This document shows positions 54,705 through 63,871 of a DNA stretch of 64,000 nucleotides, piece by piece. This DNA comes from an uncultured Flaviramulus sp. Its GTDB lineage: Bacteria > Bacteroidota > Bacteroidia > Flavobacteriales > Flavobacteriaceae. How positions within the stretch are numbered: the stretch's first letter is position 1; every line of letters begins with the position of its first letter. Under the pieces are notes generated by a model. The model made no database searches. It was not told the DNA's origin and was given only the letters and a program-made list of their open reading frames with translations. The position numbers were made by a program, and so were the translations under genes. The stretch is taken from contig CANMUP010000004.1 of NCBI GenBank assembly GCA_947501105.1, forward strand, positions 310,001-374,000, written 5' to 3'.

Positions 54705-55537
54705 AAAAATTATTTGATGAATCTAGCTTAAAGTGCAGCAAAATAGTTACCAATACCTACAGCACCTCTTTTTCATTAGGCATAAAACTATTTGCACCAT
54801 CGATACGACCAGCAATTTATGCTATTTATGGGTTTGTGCGTTATGCTGATGAGATTGTTGATTCTTTCAAAAATTATAATCAAGCTGATTTATTTTATGA
54901 TTTTGTTGAAGATTACAACAAAGCTTTAGAGCGAAAAATAAGCTTAAACCCTATAATTAATTCGTTTCAAGAAGTTGTACATAAGTACGATCTTTACACA
55001 TATGCAGTTGATTTTTTAAAACGTATGGAAGCAGATTTAAATATAACTGAATACAAGACTAAAGAAGATTATGAAAATTATATTTATGGTTCTGCAGATG
55101 TTGTAGGACTTATGTGTTTACGGGTTTTTGTTAATAATGATGATGAAAAGTTTAAATCATTAGAAAAGTCGGCAAAATATTTAGGTTCAGCTTTTCAAAA
55201 AGTAAACTTTTTAAGAGATATAAAAGATGATATTGAATATTTAGGGCGTTCTTATTTTCCAAATTTAGCAAATAGCGCACTAAATAATTCTATAAAAAAA
55301 GATATTATAACAGAAATTGAATATGATTTAAGCGAAGCTTATAAAGGGATTATAAAGCTCCCATTAGAAAGCCGATTAGGAGTTTATCTTGCTTATAGAT
55401 ATTATTTAAAACTTTTAAAAAAATTAAAGAAAGTAGATTCAGAAAAAATATTAAATAGTAGAATACGAATATCTAATGCAGTAAAAGTATTTATACTTAC
55501 TAAATCATATATAAGATATAAGTTAAATGCTTTTTAA
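54701..55537 (+). CDS. crtB: Phytoene synthase
   Basis: A 278-residue trans-isoprenyl synthase. Both aspartate-rich motifs are visible: ADEIVDSF (about 49-56) and NFLRDIKDDIEYLGRSYFP (about 163-181). It condenses two geranylgeranyl diphosphates to phytoene. It overlaps crtI by 4 nt. Squalene synthases share the fold, but the CrtI partner fixes the assignment. Confidence 0.93.
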   Translation: MKKLFDESSLKCSKIVTNTYSTSFSLGIKLFAPSIRPAIYAIYGFVRYADEIVDSFKNYNQADLFYDFVEDYNKALERKISLNPIINSFQEVVHKYDLYTYAVDFLKRMEADLNITEYKTKEDYENYIYGSADVVGLMCLRVFVNNDDEKFKSLEKSAKYLGSAFQKVNFLRDIKDDIEYLGRSYFPNLANSALNNSIKKDIITEIEYDLSEAYKGIIKLPLESRLGVYLAYRYYLKLLKKLKKVDSEKILNSRIRISNAVKVFILTKSYIRYKLNAF

Positions 55538-55574
55538 AAATTTAATAAGAATTGTAAATTACACTACTGAAATC

Positions 55575-56030
55575 ATGGAAATCATATTATATATAATCAT
55601 AACCACATTAACTTTTAGTTTAATGGAAGTTGTTACATGGTTAACGCATAAATATGTTATGCACGGTTTTCTTTGGTATTTACATGAAGACCATCATCAA
55701 CCTAAATATCTTGGCGTGTTCGAAAAAAATGACACCTTTTTTATTATTTTTGCCATACCAAGTATAGTTCTTTTTTATTATGGCTTCACCCCAGCTTTAA
55801 ACTACTTATTCTTTATTGGTTTGGGCATTTTGCTTTATGGTATTACTTATTTTTTAATTCACGATGTATTAATACATCAGCGTTTTAAATGGTTTAAAAA
55901 AACCAAAAATAAATATTTATTAGGCTTAAGAAAAGCACACAAAGTGCATCATAAACATTTAGACAAATACGAAGGTGAATGTTTCGGCATGCTTTTCGTT
56001 CCTAAAAAATATCTCAAAAAGTATAAATAG
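55575..56030 (+). CDS. crtZ: Beta-carotene hydroxylase, CrtZ type
   Basis: A 151-residue membrane di-iron hydroxylase. I chose the ATG at 55575 (MEIILYI); an in-frame start at 55527 would overlap crtB by 11 nt and adds 16 residues with no family counterpart. The histidine clusters HKYVMHG, HEDHH, HDVLIH and HKVHHKH are all present. It hydroxylates both rings of beta-carotene to give zeaxanthin. The crtY start follows 4 bp after its stop. Confidence 0.92.
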   Translation: MEIILYIIITTLTFSLMEVVTWLTHKYVMHGFLWYLHEDHHQPKYLGVFEKNDTFFIIFAIPSIVLFYYGFTPALNYLFFIGLGILLYGITYFLIHDVLIHQRFKWFKKTKNKYLLGLRKAHKVHHKHLDKYEGECFGMLFVPKKYLKKYK

Positions 56031-56034
56031 TAGC

Positions 56035-56715
56035 ATGAAACATTATACCTATTTATTTATTGACTTTGCCTGTATAATTATTCCTTTCCTATTTAGCTTT
56101 TATCCAAAACATGCATTTTATAAATATTGGGGAGCTTTTTTTAAAGCAAATCTAATTGTTGCTGCAGTATTTATAACTTGGGATTATTTCTTCACTAATC
56201 ATGGCATTTGGGGATTTAATGAAGCTTATTTAACCGGTGTTTATTTAGGTAACTTGCCTATTGAAGAACTATTATTTTTTATATGTATTCCTTACGCTTG
56301 TGTATTTACCTTTTTTGCATTAAAGTATCTTATTAAAAATAATCCTTTAAATAAATATGAATCTAAAATAACTATTGTGCTTGTTTTAGCTTTATTAACT
56401 ATTGCTTTTTTATATATTGAAAAGCTATACACTTCTATTACTTTTTTTAGCACTGCGCTATTTTTAACTTATTTGAAGCTAAAAAAAACAAACTTATCCT
56501 ATTACTATTTAAGTTATTTTTTAATTCTACCGTTCTTCTATTTAAGCAATGGATTATTAACAGGTAGTTTTTTTGTAGAACCTATTGTTTGGTATAACGA
56601 TATAGAAAATTTAGGAATAAGAATTAGTAACATTCCTATTGAAGATTCTGTATATGGAATGCTATTAATTTTTGCAAATATTAGACTATTCAACCACTTT
56701 AAAAAAACACAATAA
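56035..56715 (+). CDS. Lycopene beta-cyclase, CrtYcd type
   Basis: A 226-residue membrane protein with about seven helices, started at the ATG at 56035; an upstream in-frame codon at 55975 lies inside crtZ and is rejected. Two copies of the cyclase motif are visible, NLPIEELLFF near residue 80 and NIPIEDSVYG near 205, which shows that this is the fused CrtYc-CrtYd form of the heterodimeric cyclase and not the flavoprotein CrtY. It closes the rings of lycopene to beta-carotene and is the last gene of the operon. Confidence 0.9.
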   Translation: MKHYTYLFIDFACIIIPFLFSFYPKHAFYKYWGAFFKANLIVAAVFITWDYFFTNHGIWGFNEAYLTGVYLGNLPIEELLFFICIPYACVFTFFALKYLIKNNPLNKYESKITIVLVLALLTIAFLYIEKLYTSITFFSTALFLTYLKLKKTNLSYYYLSYFLILPFFYLSNGLLTGSFFVEPIVWYNDIENLGIRISNIPIEDSVYGMLLIFANIRLFNHFKKTQ

Positions 56716-56717
56716 AA

Positions 56718-56748
56718 AACCCATTTGCAAATCAATTACAAATGGGTT
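56718..56748. terminator. Terminator between the carotenoid operon and clpX
   Basis: The 10-bp inverted repeat AACCCATTTG / CAAATGGGTT ends in TTTTTTATT on the minus strand, making it a good terminator for clpX; the plus side is less T-rich but the hairpin also follows crtY directly. Confidence 0.8.
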
Positions 56749-56772
56749 AATAATATCTTTTAAAATTAACTT

Positions 56773-58005
56773 TTACGAAACTGCTTTAAGTTTCTTTATT
56801 GTGGTTTTAGTTAATTTGCTTTCTGCATACATTTTAGTAACATTAAGTTTCTTTTCGTTACTACTTGGTAATTCAAACATGGCATCTGTTAGAATTTCTT
56901 CGCATAAAGAACGTAACCCTCTAGCTCCAAGTTTATATTCAATTGCTTTCCCTACAATGAATTCTAACGCTCCATCAGTAATAGAGAACTCTATTTTATC
57001 CATTTCAAACAGCTTTTTATACTGCTTAATTATGGCATTTTTAGGTTCTGTTAATATAGCTCTTAATGTTTTTGCATCAAGAGGATCCATATAAGTTAGT
57101 ACAGGAAGACGTCCAATAATTTCAGGAATTAATCCGAAATCTTTTAAGTCTTTAGGTATAATATATTGCAGTAAATTATTTTGATCGACTACATCATCAG
57201 ATATTGATGCGCTATAACCTACAGCTTGCATATTCAATCGTTTTGAAATATGGCGTTCAATACCATCAAAAGCTCCACCCGCAATAAATAAAATATTTTC
57301 TGTATTAACTTCAATAAATTTTTGGTCGGGGTGTTTACGTCCACCTTTTGGTGGCACATTAACAACAGTTCCTTCTAAAAGCTTGAGCAGTGCTTGCTGC
57401 ACACCTTCACCAGAAACATCACGAGTAATAGATGGGTTATCACTTTTACGTGCAATTTTATCTATTTCATCAATAAAAACAATCCCTTTTTCAGCTTTCT
57501 CTAAGTTATAATCAGCAGCTTGAAGCAAACGGGTTAAAATACTTTCTACATCCTCACCTACATAACCAGCTTCAGTTAAAACTGTTGCATCAACAATAGC
57601 TAAAGGTACATTAAGCATTCTTGCTATCGTTTTAGCCATTAACGTTTTACCAGTTCCCGTTTGACCTACCATAATGATATTAGACTTTTGAATATCAATA
57701 TCATCATTAGATGGTGGTTGCAACAACCTTTTATAGTGATTATAAACAGCTACAGACATCACCTTTTTTGTCATGTCTTGACCTATTATATACTCATCAA
57801 GAAATTCTTTGATTTGTTGAGGTTTTCTAAGTTTCAACTCAGCAGATAAGTCACTGCTGTCTATTTGCTTAGATTCTTCGATTACAATACCATGGGCCTG
57901 CTCTATACAGCGGTCGCATATATGTGCATCTAATCCAGCTATCAATAAATTCGTTTCTGGTTTTTTTCGTCCACAAAACGAACACTCTAATTCTTCCTTT
58001 GCCAT
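56773..58005 (-). CDS. clpX: ATP-dependent Clp protease ATP-binding subunit ClpX
   Basis: A 410-residue AAA+ unfoldase. The N-terminal C4 zinc finger (CSFCGRK and CDRC, about 9-36) binds adaptors. Walker A is [12 protein letters not shown] near 117, Walker [11 protein letters not shown] near 175, and a sensor-1/arginine region and [12 protein letters not shown] sensor-2 follow. It delivers unfolded substrates to ClpP. It lies 73 bp after clpP on the same strand. Confidence 0.98.
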   Translation of the reverse strand: MAKEELECSFCGRKKPETNLLIAGLDAHICDRCIEQAHGIVIEESKQIDSSDLSAELKLRKPQQIKEFLDEYIIGQDMTKKVMSVAVYNHYKRLLQPPSNDDIDIQKSNIIMVGQTGTGKTLMAKTIARMLNVPLAIVDATVLTEAGYVGEDVESILTRLLQAADYNLEKAEKGIVFIDEIDKIARKSDNPSITRDVSGEGVQQALLKLLEGTVVNVPPKGGRKHPDQKFIEVNTENILFIAGGAFDGIERHISKRLNMQAVGYSASISDDVVDQNNLLQYIIPKDLKDFGLIPEIIGRLPVLTYMDPLDAKTLRAILTEPKNAIIKQYKKLFEMDKIEFSITDGALEFIVGKAIEYKLGARGLRSLCEEILTDAMFELPSSNEKKLNVTKMYAESKLTKTTIKKLKAVS

Positions 58006-58078
58006 TAATCTTATATTTAAGAAGATGAGAATTCTTATAATCCCTCAGTAATAATCTTATAAAATTACAAAAATTTAT

Positions 58079-58753
58079 TTAATTCCGAGCTAAAATCTCG
58101 TCTATCATACCATATTCCTTGGCCTTATCGGCTTTCATCCAATAATCTCTATCACTATCTTCGTATACTTTGTCGTAATCTTGACCAGAATGCTTACTAA
58201 TTATTTTGAAAAGCTCTTCCTTTAAAATTAAAATCTCTCGAGCAGTAATTTCAATATCGCTAGCTTGCCCTTGAGCACCACCTAAAGGTTGATGAATCAT
58301 TACTCTAGAATGGGTTAAACCACTTCGTTTTCCTTTTTCTCCAGCACACAATAATACCGCACCCATTGATGCTGCCATTCCGGTACAAATAGTTGCTACA
58401 TCTGGCTTTATAAACTGCATGGTATCATAAATACCCAAACCTGCATAAACACTTCCTCCTGGTGAATTGATATAAATTTGTATGTCTTTTGAAGCGTCAG
58501 TACTTTCTAGAAATAAAAGTTGAGCTTGAACAATGTTAGCAACTTGATCGTTTATACCCGTTCCTAAAAAAATAATTCTGTCCATCATCAAACGAGAGAA
58601 TACGTCAAAAACTGCGATATTCATCTGGCGTTCTTCAATAATGTTTGGTGTGAGATTTGTTGGATACATACTACTAATAATTTTATTGTAATATGTACTG
58701 CTAATTCCTTGATCTTTTATCGCGAATTTTTCAAATTCTTTTGCGTAATCCAT
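58079..58753 (-). CDS. clpP: ATP-dependent Clp protease proteolytic subunit ClpP
   Basis: A 224-residue serine peptidase. The catalytic serine is in [13 protein letters not shown], the histidine in [16 protein letters not shown] and the aspartate in the following helix region ([10 protein letters not shown]). It forms the tetradecameric chamber used by ClpX. It is separated from tig by a terminator, so clpP-clpX form their own unit. Confidence 0.98.
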   Translation of the reverse strand: MDYAKEFEKFAIKDQGISSTYYNKIISSMYPTNLTPNIIEERQMNIAVFDVFSRLMMDRIIFLGTGINDQVANIVQAQLLFLESTDASKDIQIYINSPGGSVYAGLGIYDTMQFIKPDVATICTGMAASMGAVLLCAGEKGKRSGLTHSRVMIHQPLGGAQGQASDIEITAREILILKEELFKIISKHSGQDYDKVYEDSDRDYWMKADKAKEYGMIDEILARN

Positions 58754-58841
58754 AGTTAATTTTAATAATTTAATTTAACTAAACCCTTGACATGCATCAA
58801 GATAAGCTAAAGTTTATTTTTATTAGATTGTTTTATTGAAT

Positions 58842-58874
58842 AAAAAAGCACCTAAATCGGTAGATTTAAGTGCC
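58842..58874 (-). terminator. Rho-independent terminator after tig
   Basis: The minus strand reads GCACTTAAATC, a four-base loop, GATTTAGGTGC (one G-T pair), then TTTTTTA. It lies 26 bp after the tig stop. Confidence 0.9.
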
Positions 58875-58899
58875 TAAATATAAGGAATTATTCTTTGAT

Positions 58900-60228
58900 T
58901 TATTTATCTCCGTATACTTCTTTAACAAACTTTTCGTAACTCAATTCTTTTACTTTTATGTTTGCTTTTTCTTTATAAAGCGACAATAATTTTTGACTTA
59001 CTAATTGTTCAGAAATACGGCGTGCCTCATCTTGATTCGATAATACACGAGCAGCAATATCGTCTAACTCTTTATCAGAAGGATTCATTTGTCCAAATTG
59101 AGCCATCTGTCCTTTTATCATCTCACGAGCATGACCTTTAATATCATCCATAGTAACTTGAACATTGTTCTCTTCAATTAATTTTCCTTCAATTAATTGA
59201 TAACGCAAGCTTTTTTCAGATTTATCATACTCTTCTTTAGCTTGTTCTGCATCCATTTCTTTTTCGCCTGCAGTTTGCATCCATTTTGTAAGGAATTCTG
59301 CTGGTAAATCGAATTTTGTGTTATCAACTAAATACTCAGTAACATCATTTAAAAGCTTTTGATCTGCTTGTTGCACAAATTGCTTTTCCGCATCTTCTTT
59401 TATTTTTGCTTTTAATTCAGTTACAGACGTTACACCATCTTTTCCAAATAATTTATCAAACAACTCTTGGTCTAAATCTGCTAATTCTCTTTCGTTAATT
59501 TCAGAAATTGTAAAAGACACTTCAATATCTAAACCATGAGCATCATCATGTTCTATTTTTAAAGCATGCATTAAATCGTGATCATCTTCAAAAAGCCCTT
59601 TAGTTTTCAATACAATTACATCTCCTGCTTTGGCTCCAATAAACTGTTTAGCAGTTGCTTTACCTTTAAATTTATCTAAAGTTAAAGTTACTTTATTATC
59701 AATTTCGCGTTCTTCGTTTGTGTATGCTCCTGTAATTTCACTGTCTTTTTCAACAGCATCTTGAGATACTAATTTCCCGTATTGTTTTTGAATACGTTCA
59801 ATTTGCTCATCAATCATTTTATCATCAGCTACAATATTGTATTGCGTAATAGCTTTTTTACTTTTTAAATTTACATCAAACTCTGGCGCTAAACCTAATT
59901 CGAATTCAAAAGAAAACCCTTCAGCATCCCAATCAATATCATCTTGTGGTTTTGGTAGTGGTTGCCCTAAAACATCTAACTTCTCTTCAGTTAAATATTT
60001 ATTTAATGCATCTTGCAAAAGCTTATTCACCTCATCAACTAAAACCGCTTTTCCGTATTGTTTTTTTACCATACCCATTGGCACGTGTCCTTTTCTAAAA
60101 CCAGGAATATTAGCCGTTTTACGGTAATCCGTTAATATTTTTTCTACTTTATCGCTATAGTCTTCTTTAGCAATATCAACTTTTACTACTGCATTTAATG
60201 CATCAACGTTTTCTCTTGTAATATTCAT
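58900..60228 (-). CDS. tig: Trigger factor
   Basis: A 442-residue ribosome-associated chaperone started at the ATG at 60228 (MNITRENVDALN); the in-frame codon at 60258 adds ten residues with no family support. The ribosome-binding signature is present as PGFRKGHVPMGMVKKQYG (about 44-61). The middle PPIase-like domain appears shortened relative to E. coli, and the C-terminal arms are alpha-helical. It assists folding of nascent chains. A perfect promoter lies 87-117 bp upstream. Confidence 0.95.
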   Translation of the reverse strand: MNITRENVDALNAVVKVDIAKEDYSDKVEKILTDYRKTANIPGFRKGHVPMGMVKKQYGKAVLVDEVNKLLQDALNKYLTEEKLDVLGQPLPKPQDDIDWDAEGFSFEFELGLAPEFDVNLKSKKAITQYNIVADDKMIDEQIERIQKQYGKLVSQDAVEKDSEITGAYTNEEREIDNKVTLTLDKFKGKATAKQFIGAKAGDVIVLKTKGLFEDDHDLMHALKIEHDDAHGLDIEVSFTISEINERELADLDQELFDKLFGKDGVTSVTELKAKIKEDAEKQFVQQADQKLLNDVTEYLVDNTKFDLPAEFLTKWMQTAGEKEMDAEQAKEEYDKSEKSLRYQLIEGKLIEENNVQVTMDDIKGHAREMIKGQMAQFGQMNPSDKELDDIAARVLSNQDEARRISEQLVSQKLLSLYKEKANIKVKELSYEKFVKEVYGDK

Positions 60229-60306
60229 TTTAATGATATAAAGCCTTAAATCAGGCATTTAACAAAAAGGTTTCTTTATAAAAACCTAAAATTTATGTAA
60301 CCAAAA

Positions 60307-60345
60307 TTGGGATGCAAAAATAATATATTTTTACATCCCAACAAA
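60307..60345 (-). promoter_or_regulatory. tig promoter embedded in a palindrome
   Basis: On the minus strand TTTG (60345-60342), 19 bp, then TATTTTTG (60322-60315) match the Bacteroidota consensus exactly. The spacer and -7 element lie inside an inverted repeat, TTGGGATG ... CATCCCAA (60307-60341), with further pairing of AAAAATA and TATTTTT. It may be an operator, or a terminator hairpin of the preceding gene. Confidence 0.65.
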
Positions 60346-60369
60346 GTTTTTAAATACTTGATTTTGAAG

Positions 60370-60717
60370 CTATTTTTTATCTTCTTTTAAAAGCGAATGC
60401 AGTATGGATTGTAACACAGACAGAAGGATACTAAATAAAACTGCAATCCATATACTACTTACCGAAAAACCATCAATAAGTTTATCTGCTAATAAAATAA
60501 TTAGAGCATTAATTATAAGTAAAAACAAGCCTAGTGTTACAATAGTTATAGGTAGTGTTAAAATAACTAAAATGGGTTTTACAAATAGGTTTAACACCGA
60601 TAAAACCACGGCGACGATAATTGCAGTTACATAAGTATCTACATCTACACCTTTTAAAAAATGTGCTATTGCAAATACTGCAACAGCATTTAGTAAAAGT
60701 TTAATAATGAGTTTCAT
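60370..60717 (-). CDS. Small membrane protein, PF04020-type 'phage holin family'
   Basis: A 115-residue protein with four hydrophobic helices and the family segments VVLSVLNLFVKPILVILTLP and LLIINALIILLADKLIDGF. Despite the name the family is chromosomal and of unknown function, and there is no phage context here. Confidence 0.85.
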   Translation of the reverse strand: MKLIIKLLLNAVAVFAIAHFLKGVDVDTYVTAIIVAVVLSVLNLFVKPILVILTLPITIVTLGLFLLIINALIILLADKLIDGFSVSSIWIAVLFSILLSVLQSILHSLLKEDKK

Positions 60718-60747
60718 GATTATTATAATTTATATAAATGTACAAAT

Positions 60748-61611
60748 TTATTGCCTCTTAAATATAACGATATCTTGATACTCTATTCTTGTATAGTTTA
60801 TTTCTTCATCTTTCCAAAAACCATCAATCAACTTTACTCTTTTTAAACCTGCCTTTTTCAGCATTTCATCAAGTTTGCTTTTATGAATTGCGATATTTCC
60901 AGATTTCACATTTTCATTCATCAGCCTAAAACCATTACCGCCTTTAACAGGGAAATTAAAATCTTTTCTTGTAGCTACGTAGTTTTCATCTTCAGAATCA
61001 TATAAAAAAAATGTTGAAAAGCACAAACCTTCATCAGTAATAACTCTTTGAATCTGTTTAAAATAATGCTGAATTTCTTCCAACATCATATGTGTAAAGA
61101 CTGAAAAGGTAAAGACTTTATCAAAAGTATTATCTTCATAAGGAAATATAAAATCCAAAGCACTGTTTTCAGAAGTGTTATATAAATCGTTAAAAAGCGG
61201 AACATATTTAAAATGAAAATTGGGAAAGTCTTTTCCCAATCCAGAATCACACCAATCAATACCTTTTTTCACAACATCAAACCCATCATATCTTGTATTT
61301 CTATTCAGATAAGACGACAAAGCTATAGCCGTTCTTCCAACGCCACAACCTATATCTAAGGTAACATCTGTAGGTAACAGGTTTATTTGGTTTTTCAGTA
61401 ACTCTAACTGATTTGCACCTTGCTTTAAATAACTTTTAGCACTAATTGACGAGCCTGTATAGATTAAACCTCTAGGTGGGACATATTTATTTGTTTTCCC
61501 TGTAAATTTATCAAACAAATCCACTGGAAGATAATAAAGCCTACGAATAAAAAACCTCTGATTAGATGATAAGCTATACCATAAGTCTCTTAACCTTCTT
61601 GTTTTTTTCAT
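60748..61611 (-). CDS. Class I SAM-dependent methyltransferase
   Basis: A 287-residue protein with motif I LDIGCGVGRTAIALSSYL (about 85-102), YDGFDVVKKGIDWC as the acidic region and FDKVFTFSVFTHMML. The fold resembles small-molecule methyltransferases such as UbiE-like enzymes. The N-terminal 75 residues are basic and carry no known domain. Substrate unknown. It lies 30 bp upstream of the small membrane protein and 32 bp after the hydrolase on the same strand. Confidence 0.82.
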   Translation of the reverse strand: MKKTRRLRDLWYSLSSNQRFFIRRLYYLPVDLFDKFTGKTNKYVPPRGLIYTGSSISAKSYLKQGANQLELLKNQINLLPTDVTLDIGCGVGRTAIALSSYLNRNTRYDGFDVVKKGIDWCDSGLGKDFPNFHFKYVPLFNDLYNTSENSALDFIFPYEDNTFDKVFTFSVFTHMMLEEIQHYFKQIQRVITDEGLCFSTFFLYDSEDENYVATRKDFNFPVKGGNGFRLMNENVKSGNIAIHKSKLDEMLKKAGLKRVKLIDGFWKDEEINYTRIEYQDIVIFKRQ

Positions 61612-61643
61612 ATAAACTAGTATAATACTTTATCTCAAAAAAA

Positions 61644-62408
61644 TTACTTTATAAATTGAATTACAGCTTCAAAAAAGTCTTTCGGATTTTCGGCATGTAA
61701 CCAATGTCCTGAATTTACAATGGTAACTATTTTTGCTTTTGGAAAATGATTAGTAATTAATCTTTCATCATCAACACCAATATATTCTGATCGGTCACCA
61801 CGCAAAAACAAGGTATCCTTTTCAAATCTTGAATAGCTTGGTAACGCTTCGCCAACTTCGGCAACCTCGTCTTTTAAAACCTCTAAATTAATTCGTAGAG
61901 CTAACCTGCCCTTTTCAATCCAATACAAATTTTTAAGTAAAAATTGGCGTGTGCCAAAATCTGACACATAATCACTTATAACAGCATCAGCTTCTCCTCT
62001 GCTTTTTATAGCATCAAAATTTAAAACACTTAACCCGTCTAGTATGGCATCATGATGAATGGGATAAAAGCGTGGTGAAATATCGGCAACCAATAAATTT
62101 GAAACTATTTCTGGATATTGTGTTGCAAATAACATAGCTGTTTTTCCGCCCATTGAATGACCAAGCAAAACAATATTTTTTAGTTGATGCGTATCGCAGT
62201 AATGTTTTAAATCCTCAGCAAGAGTCTCATAATTAAATGTATTACTCCAAAAACTTCGCCCGTGATTTCGCTGATCAATCAAATGCAACTCGAAACCTTG
62301 TTCACTAAACTGTCTCCCTAAAGTTTTCCAATTATCACTCATACCTAAAAAGCCATGTAGAATAACAAATGGTTGTCCTTTACCTATAATATTGGAATGT
62401 AATAGCAT
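61644..62408 (-). CDS. Alpha/beta hydrolase, YbfF type
   Basis: A 254-residue serine esterase-like enzyme. The oxyanion segment is LHGFLGMSDNWK, the nucleophile elbow GHSMGGKTAM (serine near 92), and the catalytic histidine lies in NSGHWLHAENP near 236. DQRNHGRSFW is also typical of this family. Its ATG shares one base with the pdxJ stop (TAATG), so the two are coupled. The substrate is probably an acyl ester. Confidence 0.88.
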   Translation of the reverse strand: MLLHSNIIGKGQPFVILHGFLGMSDNWKTLGRQFSEQGFELHLIDQRNHGRSFWSNTFNYETLAEDLKHYCDTHQLKNIVLLGHSMGGKTAMLFATQYPEIVSNLLVADISPRFYPIHHDAILDGLSVLNFDAIKSRGEADAVISDYVSDFGTRQFLLKNLYWIEKGRLALRINLEVLKDEVAEVGEALPSYSRFEKDTLFLRGDRSEYIGVDDERLITNHFPKAKIVTIVNSGHWLHAENPKDFFEAVIQFIK

Positions 62409-63121
62409 TATTTTAGTTTATTCAAATACATTTGAATCACATTTTCCACACCTAAATACAAACTTTCTGAGATAAGTGCGTGACCAATTGAAACCTCTAA
62501 TAATTCTGGAATACTTTCTTTAAAGAATTTAATATTATCAAGAGACAAATCGTGTCCCGCATTAATACCTAAACCTAAACTGTTTGCTAATTCAGCACAA
62601 TCTGTATAAGGTTTAATAGCATTTTTATTACCTAAACCATATTGATGTGCAAATGTTTCAGTATATAATTCAATTCTATCGGTTCCAGTTTCTTTAGCAC
62701 CCTCTATTTGATCTAAAACGGGGTCAACAAAAATAGATGTTCTTATCCCATTCTGTTTAAATTCTGCTATTACATCAACTAAAAAGTTTTTATGTTTTAT
62801 GGTATCCCAACCTGCATTACTTGTTATCGCATCAATAGCATCGGGAACTAGTGTAACTTGCGTAGGTTTAACTTCTAAAACTAAATCAATAAATTTAGTT
62901 ACAGGATTTCCTTCAATATTATATTCGGTATAAACCTCTGGCTTTAAATCGTGAGCGTCTTGATAACGAATATGACGCTCGTCTGGTCTTGGATGAATTG
63001 TTACACCTTCAGCACCAAATTGTTGTACATCTTTAGCAAACTGTACTACATTTGGCATATCGCCACCTCTAGAGTTTCGTAAAGTTGCTATCTTATTAAT
63101 ATTTACACTTAACTTTGTCAT
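62408..63121 (-). CDS. pdxJ: Pyridoxine 5'-phosphate synthase
   Basis: A 237-residue TIM-barrel enzyme. Diagnostic segments are NINKIATLRNSRGGDMPNV, GVTIHPRPDERHIRYQD (active-site H and R), and GINAGHDLSLDN with SIGHALISESLYLG. It joins 3-amino-1-hydroxyacetone phosphate and deoxyxylulose phosphate to form pyridoxine phosphate. It is divergent from the CBS gene across 87 bp. Confidence 0.97.
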   Translation of the reverse strand: MTKLSVNINKIATLRNSRGGDMPNVVQFAKDVQQFGAEGVTIHPRPDERHIRYQDAHDLKPEVYTEYNIEGNPVTKFIDLVLEVKPTQVTLVPDAIDAITSNAGWDTIKHKNFLVDVIAEFKQNGIRTSIFVDPVLDQIEGAKETGTDRIELYTETFAHQYGLGNKNAIKPYTDCAELANSLGLGINAGHDLSLDNIKFFKESIPELLEVSIGHALISESLYLGVENVIQMYLNKLK

Positions 63122-63208
63122 CTGTCAATTTTAAAAGACAAAAATACAAAGTAGAACAAGCTTATATACTATTTTTTTGATTAATTTGCATACTTATAAC
63201 GCAAGGTA

Positions 63209-63868
63209 ATGAGACTTTCAGAATACATTATTAATGATATAAAACCATTAAATGGCGATAGTAAAATAAGTGATTTGCAATTGTTGTTTAACCAATTAAC
63301 CTATTCCCATATCCCTGTTAAAGATAAAAACAACAGCTACTTAGGAAGCTTTTCTGAAACCGATGCGCATTGTTTTGATGGAGATAAGTTTATAAGTGAA
63401 TACCTATACTCCATTGAGGATTTTTATGTTAGAGACACCACTATATGGCTTGATGTATTAGAGGCTTTTGCAAAAAATTCTTCTAATATTATGCCTGTTT
63501 TAGATGCAAGAAATGTGTATTTGGGTTATTATGAATTAAATGATGTTATTGGTCTTTTTAATGAAACACCATTCTTTTTTGAAGCTGGTGGTATTTTGGT
63601 TATTGAAAAAGGGATTTTAGATTATTCATTTAGTGAAATAAGTCAGATTGTTGAATCAAACAACGGCAAACTTTTAGGCGCTTTTGTTTCTAAAATGAAA
63701 AATGATGTGGTTCAAATTACCTTAAAAATTGGTAACTCTAGTCTTAATGAGATTATCCAGACCTTTAGACGATACAGTTATAATATTGTTTCTGGGCATG
63801 AAGAAGACAGTTATAATGAAAGCCTTAAAGAACGATCAGATTATTTGAAAAAATATTTAAATATGTAA
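63209..63868 (+). CDS. CBS-domain protein
   Basis: A 219-residue protein with two CBS-like repeats at about 15-75 and 80-135 (YSHIPVKDKNNSYLGSFSE and IMPVLDARNVYLGYYELND) and a C-terminal ACT-like region at about 140-215 (GGILVIEKGILDYSFSEIS). CBS pairs sense adenine nucleotides. It is followed 3 bp later by NAD kinase, an arrangement common in Flavobacteriia, so it may regulate or partner that enzyme. Confidence 0.85.
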   Translation: MRLSEYIINDIKPLNGDSKISDLQLLFNQLTYSHIPVKDKNNSYLGSFSETDAHCFDGDKFISEYLYSIEDFYVRDTTIWLDVLEAFAKNSSNIMPVLDARNVYLGYYELNDVIGLFNETPFFFEAGGILVIEKGILDYSFSEISQIVESNNGKLLGAFVSKMKNDVVQITLKIGNSSLNEIIQTFRRYSYNIVSGHEEDSYNESLKERSDYLKKYLNM

Positions 63869-63871
63869 ACT

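Noticed and set aside
60229-60258. Ten-residue N-terminal extension of trigger factor
   Set aside because: Family members begin at MNITRENV; the longer form has no support and moves the start away from a normal leader.
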